Of a stretch of DNA of 64,000 nucleotides, positions 48,955-58,726 are shown piece by piece. Within the stretch, counting starts at the first letter, position 1. The number at the start of each line of letters is the position of its first letter. The notes beneath the pieces were generated by a model. The model saw nothing but the letters and a program-made list of their open reading frames with translations, had not been told where the DNA came from and did not search any database. A program made the translations under genes and the position numbers. Source of the stretch: CAIZQW01 sp942493055 (lineage in GTDB: Bacteria > Verrucomicrobiota > Kiritimatiellia > RFP12 > UBA1067); assembly GCA_942493055.1 (NCBI GenBank), contig OW818680.1:5270001-5334000 (forward strand), in the 5' to 3' direction.

Positions 48955-50280
48955 ATGAAAACAAATCAAAGCAAATGTTTCAAGACATGCAATGCAGGAA
49001 TGGCACTCTTTTTTTGCGGACTGTTACTGACGGCCTGTGAGCGGAAACCCACGGCTGCGCCATTGCCGCCGACTCCGGAAGTGACGACCATCACGGTTAC
49101 GAAAACCTTAGTTTTGCTGACCACGGAACTCCCCGGGCGCACAGCGCCTTATCTCATCGCGGAGATCCGTCCCCAAATCAGCGGGCTCATTCAGAAACGG
49201 CTTTTCAAGGAAGGTTCTGAGGTCAAGGCTGGCCAGAAGCTGTACGAGATTGACCCTGCGCCATATCAAGCGGCGATGGACAATGCCCTGGCGAACCTCG
49301 AAGTCTCACGGAAAGCCGCTGATCAGGCGCGGGCCGCGCTGAACGCCAGCATGGCGGGCGTGGCACGGCAACAGGCGACAGTTACCTTCGCCCGTACAAA
49401 TCGCAAACGCTTTGAGGATTTGCTGAAGGAGAAGGCTGTTTCAGATAGCGACTGTGAACAAGCCGTGACTGCGGCGCAGGTGGCTGAGGCGACGCTCAAG
49501 GTTGTTGAGGCGGATGTGCAGAGTGCCCAGGGCGCTGTCGCCGCAGCCGAGGCAGCCATCCAGCAGGCAACAGCGGCGCTTCAGACCGCCAAGATCAATC
49601 TGGCTTACACCACGATCACAGCTCCTATTTCAGGACGCATCGGAAAATCTACCGTGACAGACGGTGCCATCGTGACGGCCTATCAGCCCATGACGCTGGC
49701 GACCATCCAGCAGATGGACCCTATCTATGTCGATGTCCCGCAGTCCACCTCTGAGATGCTGCGTCTGAAGCGCCGTCTCGAGGATGGCAGACTCCTGCGC
49801 AATGGAACGGATTTGGACCAGGTTCGAATCGTTCAGGAAGACGGCACGGCTTATCCGTTGGAGGGGACGCTCCAGTTCCGAGATGTGTCAGTCGACCCGA
49901 CTACGGGGTCCGTGATTTTGCGCATGGTCTTTCCAAATCCGGACAGTGCATTGTTGCCGGGCATGTTTGTGCGCGCTGTGATCAAAGAGGGCGTGAATGA
50001 GCAGGCGATACTCGTTCCGCAGCAGGCTGTTTCGCGCGACACCAAGGGCAACCCTGTGGCGCTTGTCGTGGGCGCTGAGGGGATCGTTGAGCAGCGCATC
50101 CTCACGCTCGACCGTGAGCTGGGCAACCAGTGGCTGGTGGCAACCGGGTTAAAGCCAGGCGAGCAGGTGATTGCAGAGGGGGTGCAGAAAGTTCACCCGG
50201 GGGTTAAGGTAATCGCATCCCCCTTTGCTGGCGGCAATAAGGCCAGCACAAACAACCATTCGTCAGCGATTGCCAAATAA
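48955..50280 (+). CDS. acrA: RND efflux membrane fusion lipoprotein
   Basis: 441 residues from the ATG at 48955, chosen because GGAG lies upstream and the lipoprotein signal follows; an ATG at 48937 has neither in the right place. The lipobox LLTAC marks the lipidated Cys. Features of AcrA/MexA proteins are present: the lipoyl half-motif ISGLIQKRLFKEGSEVKAGQKLYEID in pieces, a long coiled-coil hairpin rich in Ala, the second half (TTITAPISGRIGK), and a beta-barrel (GTLQFRDVSVDPTTGSV). It links the inner-membrane pump to the outer-membrane channel in the periplasm. Only 16 bp separate it from the RND gene. Confidence 0.93.
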   Translation: MKTNQSKCFKTCNAGMALFFCGLLLTACERKPTAAPLPPTPEVTTITVTKTLVLLTTELPGRTAPYLIAEIRPQISGLIQKRLFKEGSEVKAGQKLYEIDPAPYQAAMDNALANLEVSRKAADQARAALNASMAGVARQQATVTFARTNRKRFEDLLKEKAVSDSDCEQAVTAAQVAEATLKVVEADVQSAQGAVAAAEAAIQQATAALQTAKINLAYTTITAPISGRIGKSTVTDGAIVTAYQPMTLATIQQMDPIYVDVPQSTSEMLRLKRRLEDGRLLRNGTDLDQVRIVQEDGTAYPLEGTLQFRDVSVDPTTGSVILRMVFPNPDSALLPGMFVRAVIKEGVNEQAILVPQQAVSRDTKGNPVALVVGAEGIVEQRILTLDRELGNQWLVATGLKPGEQVIAEGVQKVHPGVKVIASPFAGGNKASTNNHSSAIAK

Positions 50281-50296
50281 TTTACGGAGGCGAATC

Positions 50297-53200
50297 ATGC
50301 TATCAAAATTCTTTCTGGATCGCCCGGTCTTTGCCTGGGTTATCGCGATCATCATCATGGCGGGTGGGTTGGGGGCGATCTACAAGCTCCCCATCGCCCA
50401 GTATCCACCGATCGCCCCGCCCTCGATTGCGATTGACTCTTTCTATCCGGGCGCTTCGGCGGAGACGGTTGAAAACAGCGTCACGCAGATCGTTGAACAG
50501 AAGATGACCGGGTTTGACGATATGCTCTACATGTCCGGCTCGAGCGACTCGGCCGGCGCGTCGCGTCTCGAACTGACCTTTGCGCCGGGGACCGACCCGA
50601 ACCTGGCGTGGTCAAAAGTTCAGAACAAATTGCAGCTGGCCATGGCCAGCCTTCCTGAAGTGGTTCAGCGTGCAGGCGTGAAGGTCAGTAAATCAAACAG
50701 GAACTACCTCATCATTGTAGGGCTGATCTCTGAAGACGGCAGCATGAACGGCAATGACCTCCGGGACTATGCCCAGTCGAGTCTGGAGAAGGTGTTGGCG
50801 CGTGTGCCGGGGGTTGGCGAAGTAGAGAATTTCGGTTCGCAATATTCGATGCGGGTCTGGTTAAACCCGGTGAAACTCAGGGACTACAACCTGACGGTCG
50901 AAGATGTCATCGTCGCTTTGCGCGCCTATAATGTCGAGGTCTCAGCCGGGCAGTTCGGCGCTGCGCCTGCCGTGGAGGGGCAGAGCTTGAATGCCTCTGT
51001 CATTGTGCAGAATCTGCTGAAGACGCCGGAGGAGTTCTCGGCCATCCCGCTGCGGATCAATCCGGACGGCTCTGTTGTACGGGTCAAGGATGTGGGGCGT
51101 GCGGAACTCGGGACAGAGGCCTACGACATCGAGGCCTATTACAACGGCAAGCCCGCTGCTGCGATGGCCATCCGTCAGGCGCCAGGCGCCAATGCCTTGG
51201 ATACAGCAAAGGCCATCAAGGACAAACTGCAAGAGATGAGCCGTTACTTTCCGCCCGGGATGAAGGTGGTCTATCCCTACGATACAACCCCGTTTGTGCG
51301 GGTCTCTATTCGCGAGGTGGCCAAGACCTTGATTGAAGCGATCATCCTGGTCTTTTTAATTATGTGGCTCTTCATGGGGAATATCCGCTCTACCCTGGTC
51401 CCGACTGTGGCTGTGCCGATCGTCGTGCTTGGAACGTTCGGGGCCCTGGCGCTCTTCGGTTTTTCCATCAACATGCTGACGATGTTTGCCATGGTGCTTT
51501 CCATCGGGATGTTGGTGGATGACGCGATCGTCGTCGTGGAAAACGTCGAACGTATCATGAGCGAGGAGGGGCTTTCGCCTCGCGCGGCAACTGCCAAATC
51601 CATGGAACAGATTACACCGGCCTTGATCGGCATTGGCCTTGTGCTCACCGCACTCTTCGGTCCCATCGCCTTCTTCCCTGGCTCGACCGGTGTCATTTAT
51701 CGCCAGTTCTCCATCACCATCTGCGCCTCGATGGTGCTCTCGGTGTTGGTGGCGCTCGTTCTGACGCCTGTGCTCTGTGTCTCCTTCCTGAAGCCTGTTG
51801 CCAAGGGGCATGAGGCAGCAGAGGGTGCCATCTGGTTTTTGCGCCCCTTCTTCCTCTGGTTCGACCGCGGGTTTTTCAAGTTCCGTGACGCCTGCGTCAC
51901 GGTGGTCGGACATGCGATGACACGCAAAGTGCGCTACCTGCTCGCGTTCGTCCTGATCGTTGCCGGGCTTGGTTACCTCTTCAGCCGGATGCCGACAGGG
52001 TATCTGCCTGATGAGGACCAAGGGATCCTCTTCTCTCAGATCCGGCTTCCGACAGGGTCCACCTTGCGGCAGACCCGGGATGTCGCGAATGAAGTCCGCG
52101 ACTACTTCTTGACGCATGAAAAAGAGGCGGTCGACTCCTGCATGGCCATCTCCGGAGTAGGATTTTCCGGGCGCGGACAAAACAATGGCATGGTCTATGT
52201 GCGGCTGAAGGATTGGGAAAAGCGCAAGCGCCCCGATTTGAGGGCGAAGGCCGTGGCGGACCGCGCCATGAGGGAGCTTTCCAAAATCAAGAGCGGCATG
52301 GTCTTCACCTTCCCGCCTCCCTCTGTCATTGAGCTGGGTAACGCTTTGGGCGTGGACTTCCAGTTGGTGGACCGTGGCGGTCTCGGCCATGGAGCGCTGA
52401 TGGACGCCCGGAATCAACTGCTTGGAATGGCTGCTAAAGAGCCGCGCCTGGCGCGTATACGGCCGAACGGTCTGGAAGACGTCCCGGAATACCGTGTGGA
52501 TGTCGATTGGCATAAAGCAGGGGCGCTGGGTGTTCCCATCAGCTCCATCCATCACACCATCTCTGCAACCTTCGGCAGTGCGTATGTCAATGACTTCATT
52601 CAGAACGGGCGCGTCAAGCGCGTCTACGTGCAGGCAGACGCCCCTTACCGGATGCTCCCGACTGACATGGAAAAGCTCTATGTCCGCAACATGGCCGGCA
52701 AGATGGTGCCGTTCTCGTCCTTTGCCGCAACGCGCTGGTCTTCTGGTTCGCCCCGTCTGGAGCGCTTCAATGGTTTCCCGTCGCTGAATATCTGGGCTGA
52801 GGCAGCGCCGGGGTACAGTTCGGGCGATGCCATGCATGCCATGGAGGATCTCACGGCGAAGCTGCCATCCGGCATCGGGTTTGACTGGACCGGGCTCTCC
52901 TATCAGGAGCGTCAGGGTACGGCCCAAGGACCTCTCCTCTACGCCTTCGCCGTGTTTGCGATGTTCCTCTATCTGGCGGCCCTGTATGAGAGCTGGCCTG
53001 TCCCTATATCCATTTTGCTGATGCTGCCCTTGGGGGCGCTCGGGGGGATTGTCGCCTCCTCCCTGTATGGGCTTCCCAATGACATCTACTTCCAGATCGG
53101 CGTACTGAATACGTTGGGGCTCACCACGAAGAATGCGATCTTGATTGTCCAGTTCTCCAAGGAGCGTGTGGACCAGGGCGCTGATCTGGTGAAGGCCGCG

Positions 53201-53473
53201 GTGGAGTCTGTTAAATTGCGCTTGCGCCCCATCCTCATGACCGCCTTGACCACGGGGCTCTCCATTCTGCCGTGGGTTTTCGCCTCAGGTGCGGGTGCCG
53301 GAGCCATGAACGCGGTCGGGGTCTCCCTGCTCGGCGGCATGATCACAGGGACGCTCCTGGTTGTCGTGTTTGCGCCGCTCTTTTATGTGCTTATCGAAAA
53401 GACCTTTGGACGGAACAGACAGCAACCCGCCGCTTCAGAATCCGTACGCTCCGGGAGTTACAGCCATGAATAA
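50297..53473 (+). CDS. acrB: RND-family multidrug efflux pump (HAE1 type)
   Basis: 1058 residues from the ATG at 50297 (GGAGG seven bases upstream; the longer frame from 50225 overlaps the previous gene). The first helix (FFLDRPVFAWVIAIII) and the paired Asp in TM4 (GMLVDDAIVVVENVER) are the proton-relay marks of AcrB-type pumps, and a Lys in TM10 is kept (LTTKNAILIVQF). Two large periplasmic loops with the typical PxDxxGILF-like segment (DEDQGILFSQIRLPTG) are present. It takes up drugs or other amphiphiles from the periplasm and inner membrane using protons. It forms one operon with its regulator, fusion protein and outer-membrane factor. Confidence 0.95.
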   Translation: MLSKFFLDRPVFAWVIAIIIMAGGLGAIYKLPIAQYPPIAPPSIAIDSFYPGASAETVENSVTQIVEQKMTGFDDMLYMSGSSDSAGASRLELTFAPGTDPNLAWSKVQNKLQLAMASLPEVVQRAGVKVSKSNRNYLIIVGLISEDGSMNGNDLRDYAQSSLEKVLARVPGVGEVENFGSQYSMRVWLNPVKLRDYNLTVEDVIVALRAYNVEVSAGQFGAAPAVEGQSLNASVIVQNLLKTPEEFSAIPLRINPDGSVVRVKDVGRAELGTEAYDIEAYYNGKPAAAMAIRQAPGANALDTAKAIKDKLQEMSRYFPPGMKVVYPYDTTPFVRVSIREVAKTLIEAIILVFLIMWLFMGNIRSTLVPTVAVPIVVLGTFGALALFGFSINMLTMFAMVLSIGMLVDDAIVVVENVERIMSEEGLSPRAATAKSMEQITPALIGIGLVLTALFGPIAFFPGSTGVIYRQFSITICASMVLSVLVALVLTPVLCVSFLKPVAKGHEAAEGAIWFLRPFFLWFDRGFFKFRDACVTVVGHAMTRKVRYLLAFVLIVAGLGYLFSRMPTGYLPDEDQGILFSQIRLPTGSTLRQTRDVANEVRDYFLTHEKEAVDSCMAISGVGFSGRGQNNGMVYVRLKDWEKRKRPDLRAKAVADRAMRELSKIKSGMVFTFPPPSVIELGNALGVDFQLVDRGGLGHGALMDARNQLLGMAAKEPRLARIRPNGLEDVPEYRVDVDWHKAGALGVPISSIHHTISATFGSAYVNDFIQNGRVKRVYVQADAPYRMLPTDMEKLYVRNMAGKMVPFSSFAATRWSSGSPRLERFNGFPSLNIWAEAAPGYSSGDAMHAMEDLTAKLPSGIGFDWTGLSYQERQGTAQGPLLYAFAVFAMFLYLAALYESWPVPISILLMLPLGALGGIVASSLYGLPNDIYFQIGVLNTLGLTTKNAILIVQFSKERVDQGADLVKAAVESVKLRLRPILMTALTTGLSILPWVFASGAGAGAMNAVGVSLLGGMITGTLLVVVFAPLFYVLIEKTFGRNRQQPAASESVRSGSYSHE

Positions 53474-54896
53474 ATATTACCCTCTTCTTCTGCTTGAAAT
53501 CGCCCTCCTTCCGATGGGGTGCACGATGGCTCCGAACTACACGCGGCCCGAAGCCCCGGTCCCAGCAACGTGGCCGGTCGGCGCGGCCTACGCGGAAACA
53601 ACGGTCCCGACAAACGCGGTTGTTGCCGTAGACTTAGGCTGGCAGGCCTTTTTCACGGACGAGAAATTGCGTCACGTCATTGCGGCGTCGCTCACGAACA
53701 ACCTTGATCTGCGCGCCGCAGCCCTGAATGTGGAGTTAGCCCGTGCGATGTACGGCATTCAACGCGCGGCGCTTCTGCCGAGCTTCAGCCTGGGGGCGAG
53801 CGAAAGCAAAGCAGGCGTGCCGGCAGACCTCTCCTCCACCGGGAGCCGGATGACGACCACGCGTTATGACGCCAATCTCGGCATCGTCGCATGGGAAGTT
53901 GATTTCTTCGGACGTATCCGCAGCTTGAAGGATCGCGCCCTGTACGAATACCTCTCCACAGAGGAGGCCCGGCGCAGCGCGCAGATCCTGCTGATCTCCT
54001 CAGTCGCTCAAGCCTATCTCGCGCTGGCAGGCGACCGAGACTATTTGCAACTCGCGGAGACCACATTAGCCTCGCAGGTGGAGGGCTACGCCCTGATCAA
54101 GCGGCGCTACGACCGGGGGATTGTGACGGAGCTGGACCTCTACCGTGCGCAGACCCAGGTGGATACTGCGCGCGGCGACGTCGCCGCGTTCAAGCAGCGC
54201 GTGGCGCAGGATGAGAACGCGCTTACGCTTCTGGCCGGGGGGCCTGTACCTGCAGCGTTGTTGCCGACGCTGGTTGCGGATGTCGCGCCGCTGTACGCCA
54301 TCCAGGCAGGCCTCTCCTCCGACGTGCTCCTGCGCAGGCCTGATGTGGTGCAGTCCGAAAACATGCTCAAAGCCGCCAACGCGGATATCGGTGCCGCGCG
54401 GGCCGCATTCTTTCCGCGCATTTCCCTGACGACCGCGATCGGCACCGCCAGCAGTGAGCTCACGGGGCTCTTCAAGGCCGGCTCCGGAGCGTGGATGTAT
54501 GCCCCGCAGATCGTCATGCCGCTTTTTGATGCGCGTACATGGTCTGCGCTCAAGGCTGCTAAGGCGCAGCAGAAGCTGGCGGTGAACCACTACGAAAAGT
54601 CCATTCAGAGCGCGTTCAGGGAGGTCGCTGATGCGCTCGCCGTGCGCGGCACCGTGAACGAGCAAGTCGAAGCGCAGGAGTCCCTGGTCCATGCTGTCGC
54701 GGCCACGCACCGCTTGTCAACGGCCCGCTACGACAAGGGGATCGACAGTTACTTGAGCGTGCTGGACGCGCAACGGTCTTTGTACCGCGCACAACAGGGT
54801 CTTGTCCTGCTCAAGTTTGCCAAGCTCGTGAATCAGGTTCACCTGTATGCCGTGCTGGGCGGCGGGGGAGATGCCCCTGAGTTAAAACCCAAATAG
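53466..54896 (+). CDS. Outer-membrane efflux lipoprotein (NodT/OprM family)
   Basis: 476 residues from the ATG at 53466, which overlaps the end of the RND gene by eight bases; a longer frame from 53361 would sit inside that gene. The signal peptide ends in PMGC, a lipobox-like site. The mature start NYTRPEAPVPATW and the repeated ALNVELARAMYGIQRAALLPSF, ARAAFFPRISLTTA regions are typical of OprM/NodT outer-membrane factors, whose trimers form a barrel and periplasmic tunnel. It completes the tripartite pump. Confidence 0.93.
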   Translation: MNKYYPLLLLEIALLPMGCTMAPNYTRPEAPVPATWPVGAAYAETTVPTNAVVAVDLGWQAFFTDEKLRHVIAASLTNNLDLRAAALNVELARAMYGIQRAALLPSFSLGASESKAGVPADLSSTGSRMTTTRYDANLGIVAWEVDFFGRIRSLKDRALYEYLSTEEARRSAQILLISSVAQAYLALAGDRDYLQLAETTLASQVEGYALIKRRYDRGIVTELDLYRAQTQVDTARGDVAAFKQRVAQDENALTLLAGGPVPAALLPTLVADVAPLYAIQAGLSSDVLLRRPDVVQSENMLKAANADIGAARAAFFPRISLTTAIGTASSELTGLFKAGSGAWMYAPQIVMPLFDARTWSALKAAKAQQKLAVNHYEKSIQSAFREVADALAVRGTVNEQVEAQESLVHAVAATHRLSTARYDKGIDSYLSVLDAQRSLYRAQQGLVLLKFAKLVNQVHLYAVLGGGGDAPELKPK

Positions 54897-54962
54897 ATAT
54901 AATAACCGCTTGATTTGCCTCCCAGACTATGAAAAAATGCTCTTTTAAATGAGGAGGTCAAT

Positions 54963-56117
54963 ATGTCAGCGGATAGTTACACGGAAGTCACAAGCGAGTC
55001 ATGGTTCGGACGTATCGGGGGGGCCATCAAAGGCGTCCTTTTCGGGCTGGTTCTATTTATTGTCGCCTTCCCGTTGCTGTTCTGGAATGAGGGACGTTCC
55101 GTGAAGACCTATAAAACGCTCAAAGAGGGCGGAGGGGCTGTTGTCACTGTGGCGTCGGAGCGTGTCGATCCTGCCAACGCAGGGAAGCTGGTCCATGTCA
55201 CTGCAAAAGCCAACACCGAGGCAACATTGACGGATCCGCTCTTCGGTGTCTCTGGAAAGGTGCTGAAGCTGGTCAGGACCGTGGAGATGTACCAGTGGGC
55301 AGAGAAGACGGAAAAGAAGACCAAGGATAAGCTGGGGGGCGGGACAGAAACAGTCACCACGTATACCTACAGCAAAGAGTGGTCCGGCCGACTGAACAAC
55401 TCCTCAAGCTTTAAAAAAGCGGCCGAGCATCAGAATCCGAGCGCCATGCCGTATGAGTCAACGCAGCAGGTTGCCCCGGAGGTTACGCTGGGCGCTTTTG
55501 TTCTCTCCCCTTCTCTTGTCAGCAGGATCAATAACTATGGGCCGCTCCCGATTGCCAACGACACAATGCTTTCCCCGGAGATCCAGGGGAAAGTGAAGCA
55601 GAGCGGTTCTGGTTTTTATGTGGGCGCTGATCCTGCAGCTCCGCAAATTGGTGATGCTCGCATCACCTTCATGGTTGCAAATCCGACTGAGGTCAGCGTC
55701 ATTGCCAAGCAGAAGGGGAATACCTTTGAACCCTACGCCACAAAGGCGGGTGGAACCATTGAGCTCCTTCAAACAGGTGTTCATACGGCAGCTGAAATGA
55801 TCCAGAAAGCGCAGGCGGACAACAACGTGATGACGTGGGTCCTTCGCCTCGTTGGCTTTATTGTGATGCTGGTCGGGCTGGGCATGATTCTCAAGCCCCT
55901 GTCCGTCGTTGCAGACGTGGTGCCGATACTGGGCAATATTGTGGGGGCTGGCATCGGGTTCGTCGCCTTTCTGTTGGCCGCCGTGCTTTCGTTGACCACG
56001 ATTGCGGTCGCCTGGATTGTCTACCGTCCGCTTCTCGGCGGCCTCCTGCTGGTCGCTGCGGTCGCACTGGCGGTGCTGATCAAGGGCAAGCTGGGCAGTG
56101 CCAAGACAGGCGTTTAA
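54963..56117 (+). CDS. TMEM43/LUMA-family membrane protein
   Basis: 384 residues, with GAGGAGGT before the ATG. An N-terminal helix (IGGAIKGVLFGLVLFIVAFPLLFWNEGRSV) in pieces is followed by a long soluble region (residues ~45-285) and three closely packed helices at the C-terminus (about 297-380). NEGRSVKT and the LFGVSGKVLKLVRTVEMYQW segment match the TMEM43 (DUF1625) family, which occurs in animals and in scattered bacteria; the molecular role is unknown. It ends 7 bp before the sodium symporter gene, so the two are probably co-transcribed with the AraC regulator behind them. Confidence 0.8.
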   Translation: MSADSYTEVTSESWFGRIGGAIKGVLFGLVLFIVAFPLLFWNEGRSVKTYKTLKEGGGAVVTVASERVDPANAGKLVHVTAKANTEATLTDPLFGVSGKVLKLVRTVEMYQWAEKTEKKTKDKLGGGTETVTTYTYSKEWSGRLNNSSSFKKAAEHQNPSAMPYESTQQVAPEVTLGAFVLSPSLVSRINNYGPLPIANDTMLSPEIQGKVKQSGSGFYVGADPAAPQIGDARITFMVANPTEVSVIAKQKGNTFEPYATKAGGTIELLQTGVHTAAEMIQKAQADNNVMTWVLRLVGFIVMLVGLGMILKPLSVVADVVPILGNIVGAGIGFVAFLLAAVLSLTTIAVAWIVYRPLLGGLLLVAAVALAVLIKGKLGSAKTGV

Positions 56118-56124
56118 AGTTCTT

Positions 56125-57705
56125 ATGTTAGAGAAAACGAAAAAGGTGCGGGCCGTGTGGGGCAGCCGGATGGGGGCTGTCCTGGCGGCGGCTGGCTGTG
56201 CCGTCGGGTTGGGGAATTTTCTCCGCTTCCCGGGGATTGCTGCGCGCAATGGCGGCGGCGCCTTCATGATTCCCTATTTCATCGCCTTTGTCCTGCTGGC
56301 CTTGCCGCTGTGCTGGATGGAGTGGGCGATGGGGCGCCTAGGGGGCCGAGCCCATCATGGCAGTGCGCCGGGCGTCTTTGATGCGGTGGGCGATCGTAAG
56401 TATGCGTGGGCCAAATACCTGGGTGTCCTGGGAATCACGGGTTCGATCGGCATCTTCTTCTTCTATGTCTATGTCGAGTCATGGACCTTGGCCTACAGCG
56501 TCTTCGCCATTACGGGGAAATATTCAAGCATCGCCACGCCTGCTGACATGGGTAAGTTCCTGGGGCAGTACTTAGGGGCAGGCCATCCCTTTTCAAGCGC
56601 CATATTGCCCGCGTACTTTTTCTTCCTGCTGACCTTCTTCTGCAACTTCTGGGTCATCTGGCATGGCATCAACAAGGGGATCGAGCGCTTCTGTAAGGTC
56701 GCGATGCCGATTTTATTTCTGTTGGGGATCCTGCTGGTTATTCGGGTCTTCACGCTCGGTTCACCTGTGAATCCGGAGTGGACCGTTGAACAAGGACTGG
56801 GCTTCATGTGGAATCCTGATTTTTCTGCTTTGAAGTCCAGCAAGGTGTGGTTGGATGCGGCTGGCCAGGTCTTCTTCTCGACCTCGGTGGGGATTGGCGT
56901 GTTGCTGACGTACGCGACGTATATGAAATCGCGCGAGGATATCTTGCTGCCGTCCACGACAGCGACGGTGCTGAACGAGTTCGCGGAGGTGATTCTGGGC
57001 GGCTCGATCGTGATTCCTGCAGCCTTTCTCTTCTTCGGTCCCCAGGGTACGACGCAGGCCGTTGAGGGTGGCACCTTTGGGTTGGCCTTCACGACGACAC
57101 CGCTGATCTTCAATGGCATGGCAGGGGGGGCATTGATTGGCTTCTGCTGGTTCTTGCTGCTCTTCTTTGCAGGTACAACCAGTTCGGTTTCCATCCTGCA
57201 ACCCGGCATCGCCTTTTTGGAAGAGGAGTTTGGCTTTAATCGGAAACGTGTCGTTCTGATTGTCGGCGGCATTACCTTCGTTGCTGCGCATTTAGTCATC
57301 TTTGGCGATGGCGTGTTGGATGAGATGGATTTCTGGTTTAACTCCTTTGGCCTGCCGATGTTTGGGCTGATTGAGGTGTGCATGTTTATTTATGTGCTGG
57401 GCCCCGACCGTGGATGGGAGGAGTTGCATCATGGCTCAGCCTATCGGCTGCCTCGTTTCTTCAAATGGATTATGGTCTATGTCACGCCGCTGTTTCTTTT
57501 TGCGATTCTGGCGGGGTGGCTTGTTACGGATGGATGGAAGACCTTGCTGATGATTAAACGTGTGGATGGCGCGTATGCGCCCCTCTATACCCCCAGTCAG
57601 GTGCCTTGGGTGATCATGACGCGCCTTTTTGCGCTAGCGCTTGTCGTTGGGACCGGCATCCTTGTTCGTGTGGCGTGGAAACGGAGGAGCCTGTATGGAA
57701 GATAA
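56125..57705 (+). CDS. Sodium-dependent amino-acid transporter (NSS/SNF family)
   Basis: 526 residues from the ATG at 56125; a GTG frame from 56098 would overlap the TMEM43-like gene. The unwound part of TM1 reads GCAVGLGNFLRFP, the hallmark of the neurotransmitter-sodium symporters, and FFSTSVGIGVLLTYATYM (TM6/7 region) is present. LeuT and MhsT are known members; substrates are amino acids or amines moved with sodium. There is no clear ribosome-binding site at the start, so coupling to the previous gene (7 bp away) is likely. The AraC gene overlaps its end by 11 bases. Confidence 0.92.
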   Translation: MLEKTKKVRAVWGSRMGAVLAAAGCAVGLGNFLRFPGIAARNGGGAFMIPYFIAFVLLALPLCWMEWAMGRLGGRAHHGSAPGVFDAVGDRKYAWAKYLGVLGITGSIGIFFFYVYVESWTLAYSVFAITGKYSSIATPADMGKFLGQYLGAGHPFSSAILPAYFFFLLTFFCNFWVIWHGINKGIERFCKVAMPILFLLGILLVIRVFTLGSPVNPEWTVEQGLGFMWNPDFSALKSSKVWLDAAGQVFFSTSVGIGVLLTYATYMKSREDILLPSTTATVLNEFAEVILGGSIVIPAAFLFFGPQGTTQAVEGGTFGLAFTTTPLIFNGMAGGALIGFCWFLLLFFAGTTSSVSILQPGIAFLEEEFGFNRKRVVLIVGGITFVAAHLVIFGDGVLDEMDFWFNSFGLPMFGLIEVCMFIYVLGPDRGWEELHHGSAYRLPRFFKWIMVYVTPLFLFAILAGWLVTDGWKTLLMIKRVDGAYAPLYTPSQVPWVIMTRLFALALVVGTGILVRVAWKRRSLYGR

Positions 57706-58726
57706 TCTCTCCAGTGAACATCATCCGAATGGAAAAATGTACGGAACGACGCATTATCGCGCGGATATCGGACGGGCCTATCGGGCCATTGTGCCGGCGA
57801 TTAAGAATGATAAGGCGGAATATTTGGCAATTGCGCAAAAGGGGTATCCCGGAGCGCGTCTGAAACCGGGCGAAGCGGATGGACTCCTTTCGGTTGGAAA
57901 CATGGCAACGCATGACAAGCAGCCCTTAAACATGGAGAATTTCTGTTTGCAGGGTGTCATGTTTGTTCTCAATTTCCAAGGCGTTTTAGCTGTTAAAGTG
58001 AATCATAACAAGCATCTTGTTTATCCCGGGGAGTTGCTCCTCATGCATCCCGGAACACATTTTGCGATCAGTGATCCCGTAATGTCGTGTGTGCGGCTCG
58101 GCTGGCTGCTGATGGATGTCAAGGCCCCGGATGTTCTGTCGCCTTGGATATGGCCGGACTGGCTCATGCTTGAAGAGCGGGAAAAGAAAGAACTGACGCA
58201 TGAACTGATCAAGCGGGGGGTGAGCGTCCAAAAAGTTTCGGATGGTTTTATTCAGACGTACACACGGCTGACGATGTTGAGCGCCCAGGAGGAGATTCCG
58301 CACCGGGGGTCCCGTCTGAAGCAACTGCTCAGCCTTTCGATGCTGGAGTTGCTGGAATGTTTCCAGCGCATCGGGGATAGGGGAATAAGAGATGCGCCGC
58401 CTTCGCTCCTCTCGGTTCAAGAGTTTCTGTCGCATTTGCCAGGCCATCTCGCAGAACAATGGACCATTGAAACCATGGCGGAAGCGTGTGGACTCGGGGT
58501 CTCGAAATTTTCAGAACAGGTCAAAACCCTCACGGCGGAATCTCCGGCGAAGTATCTTGCCAGGTTACGCCTTGAAAAGGCCTGCGAGTTGCTTCGCAAT
58601 GCATCTCTTCCGCTTTCTGTCATTGCCAAGCAGACGGGTTTTTCTTGCGTCAGTTACTTTACGCGGGCATTTGTCCGTTACTATCGAAAAAGTCCGACGC
58701 GGTTCAGGCAAGAAAAATTAGCGTAG
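57695..58726 (+). CDS. AraC-family transcriptional regulator
   Basis: 343 residues from the ATG at 57695, with GGAGG eight bases upstream and 11-base overlap with the transporter gene. The N-terminal half has a cupin-like sensor region (LNFQGVLAVKVNHNKHLVYPGELLLMHPGTHFAI in pieces, residues ~85-125). The C-terminal ~100 residues hold two helix-turn-helix motifs: WTIETMAEACGLGVSKFSEQ and PLSVIAKQTGFSCVSYFTRAF, ending with YRKSPTRFR, the family signature. It probably responds to the transported substrate and controls the transporter operon. Its stop overlaps the convergent XRE gene by nine bases. Confidence 0.9.
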   Translation: MEDNLSSEHHPNGKMYGTTHYRADIGRAYRAIVPAIKNDKAEYLAIAQKGYPGARLKPGEADGLLSVGNMATHDKQPLNMENFCLQGVMFVLNFQGVLAVKVNHNKHLVYPGELLLMHPGTHFAISDPVMSCVRLGWLLMDVKAPDVLSPWIWPDWLMLEEREKKELTHELIKRGVSVQKVSDGFIQTYTRLTMLSAQEEIPHRGSRLKQLLSLSMLELLECFQRIGDRGIRDAPPSLLSVQEFLSHLPGHLAEQWTIETMAEACGLGVSKFSEQVKTLTAESPAKYLARLRLEKACELLRNASLPLSVIAKQTGFSCVSYFTRAFVRYYRKSPTRFRQEKLA

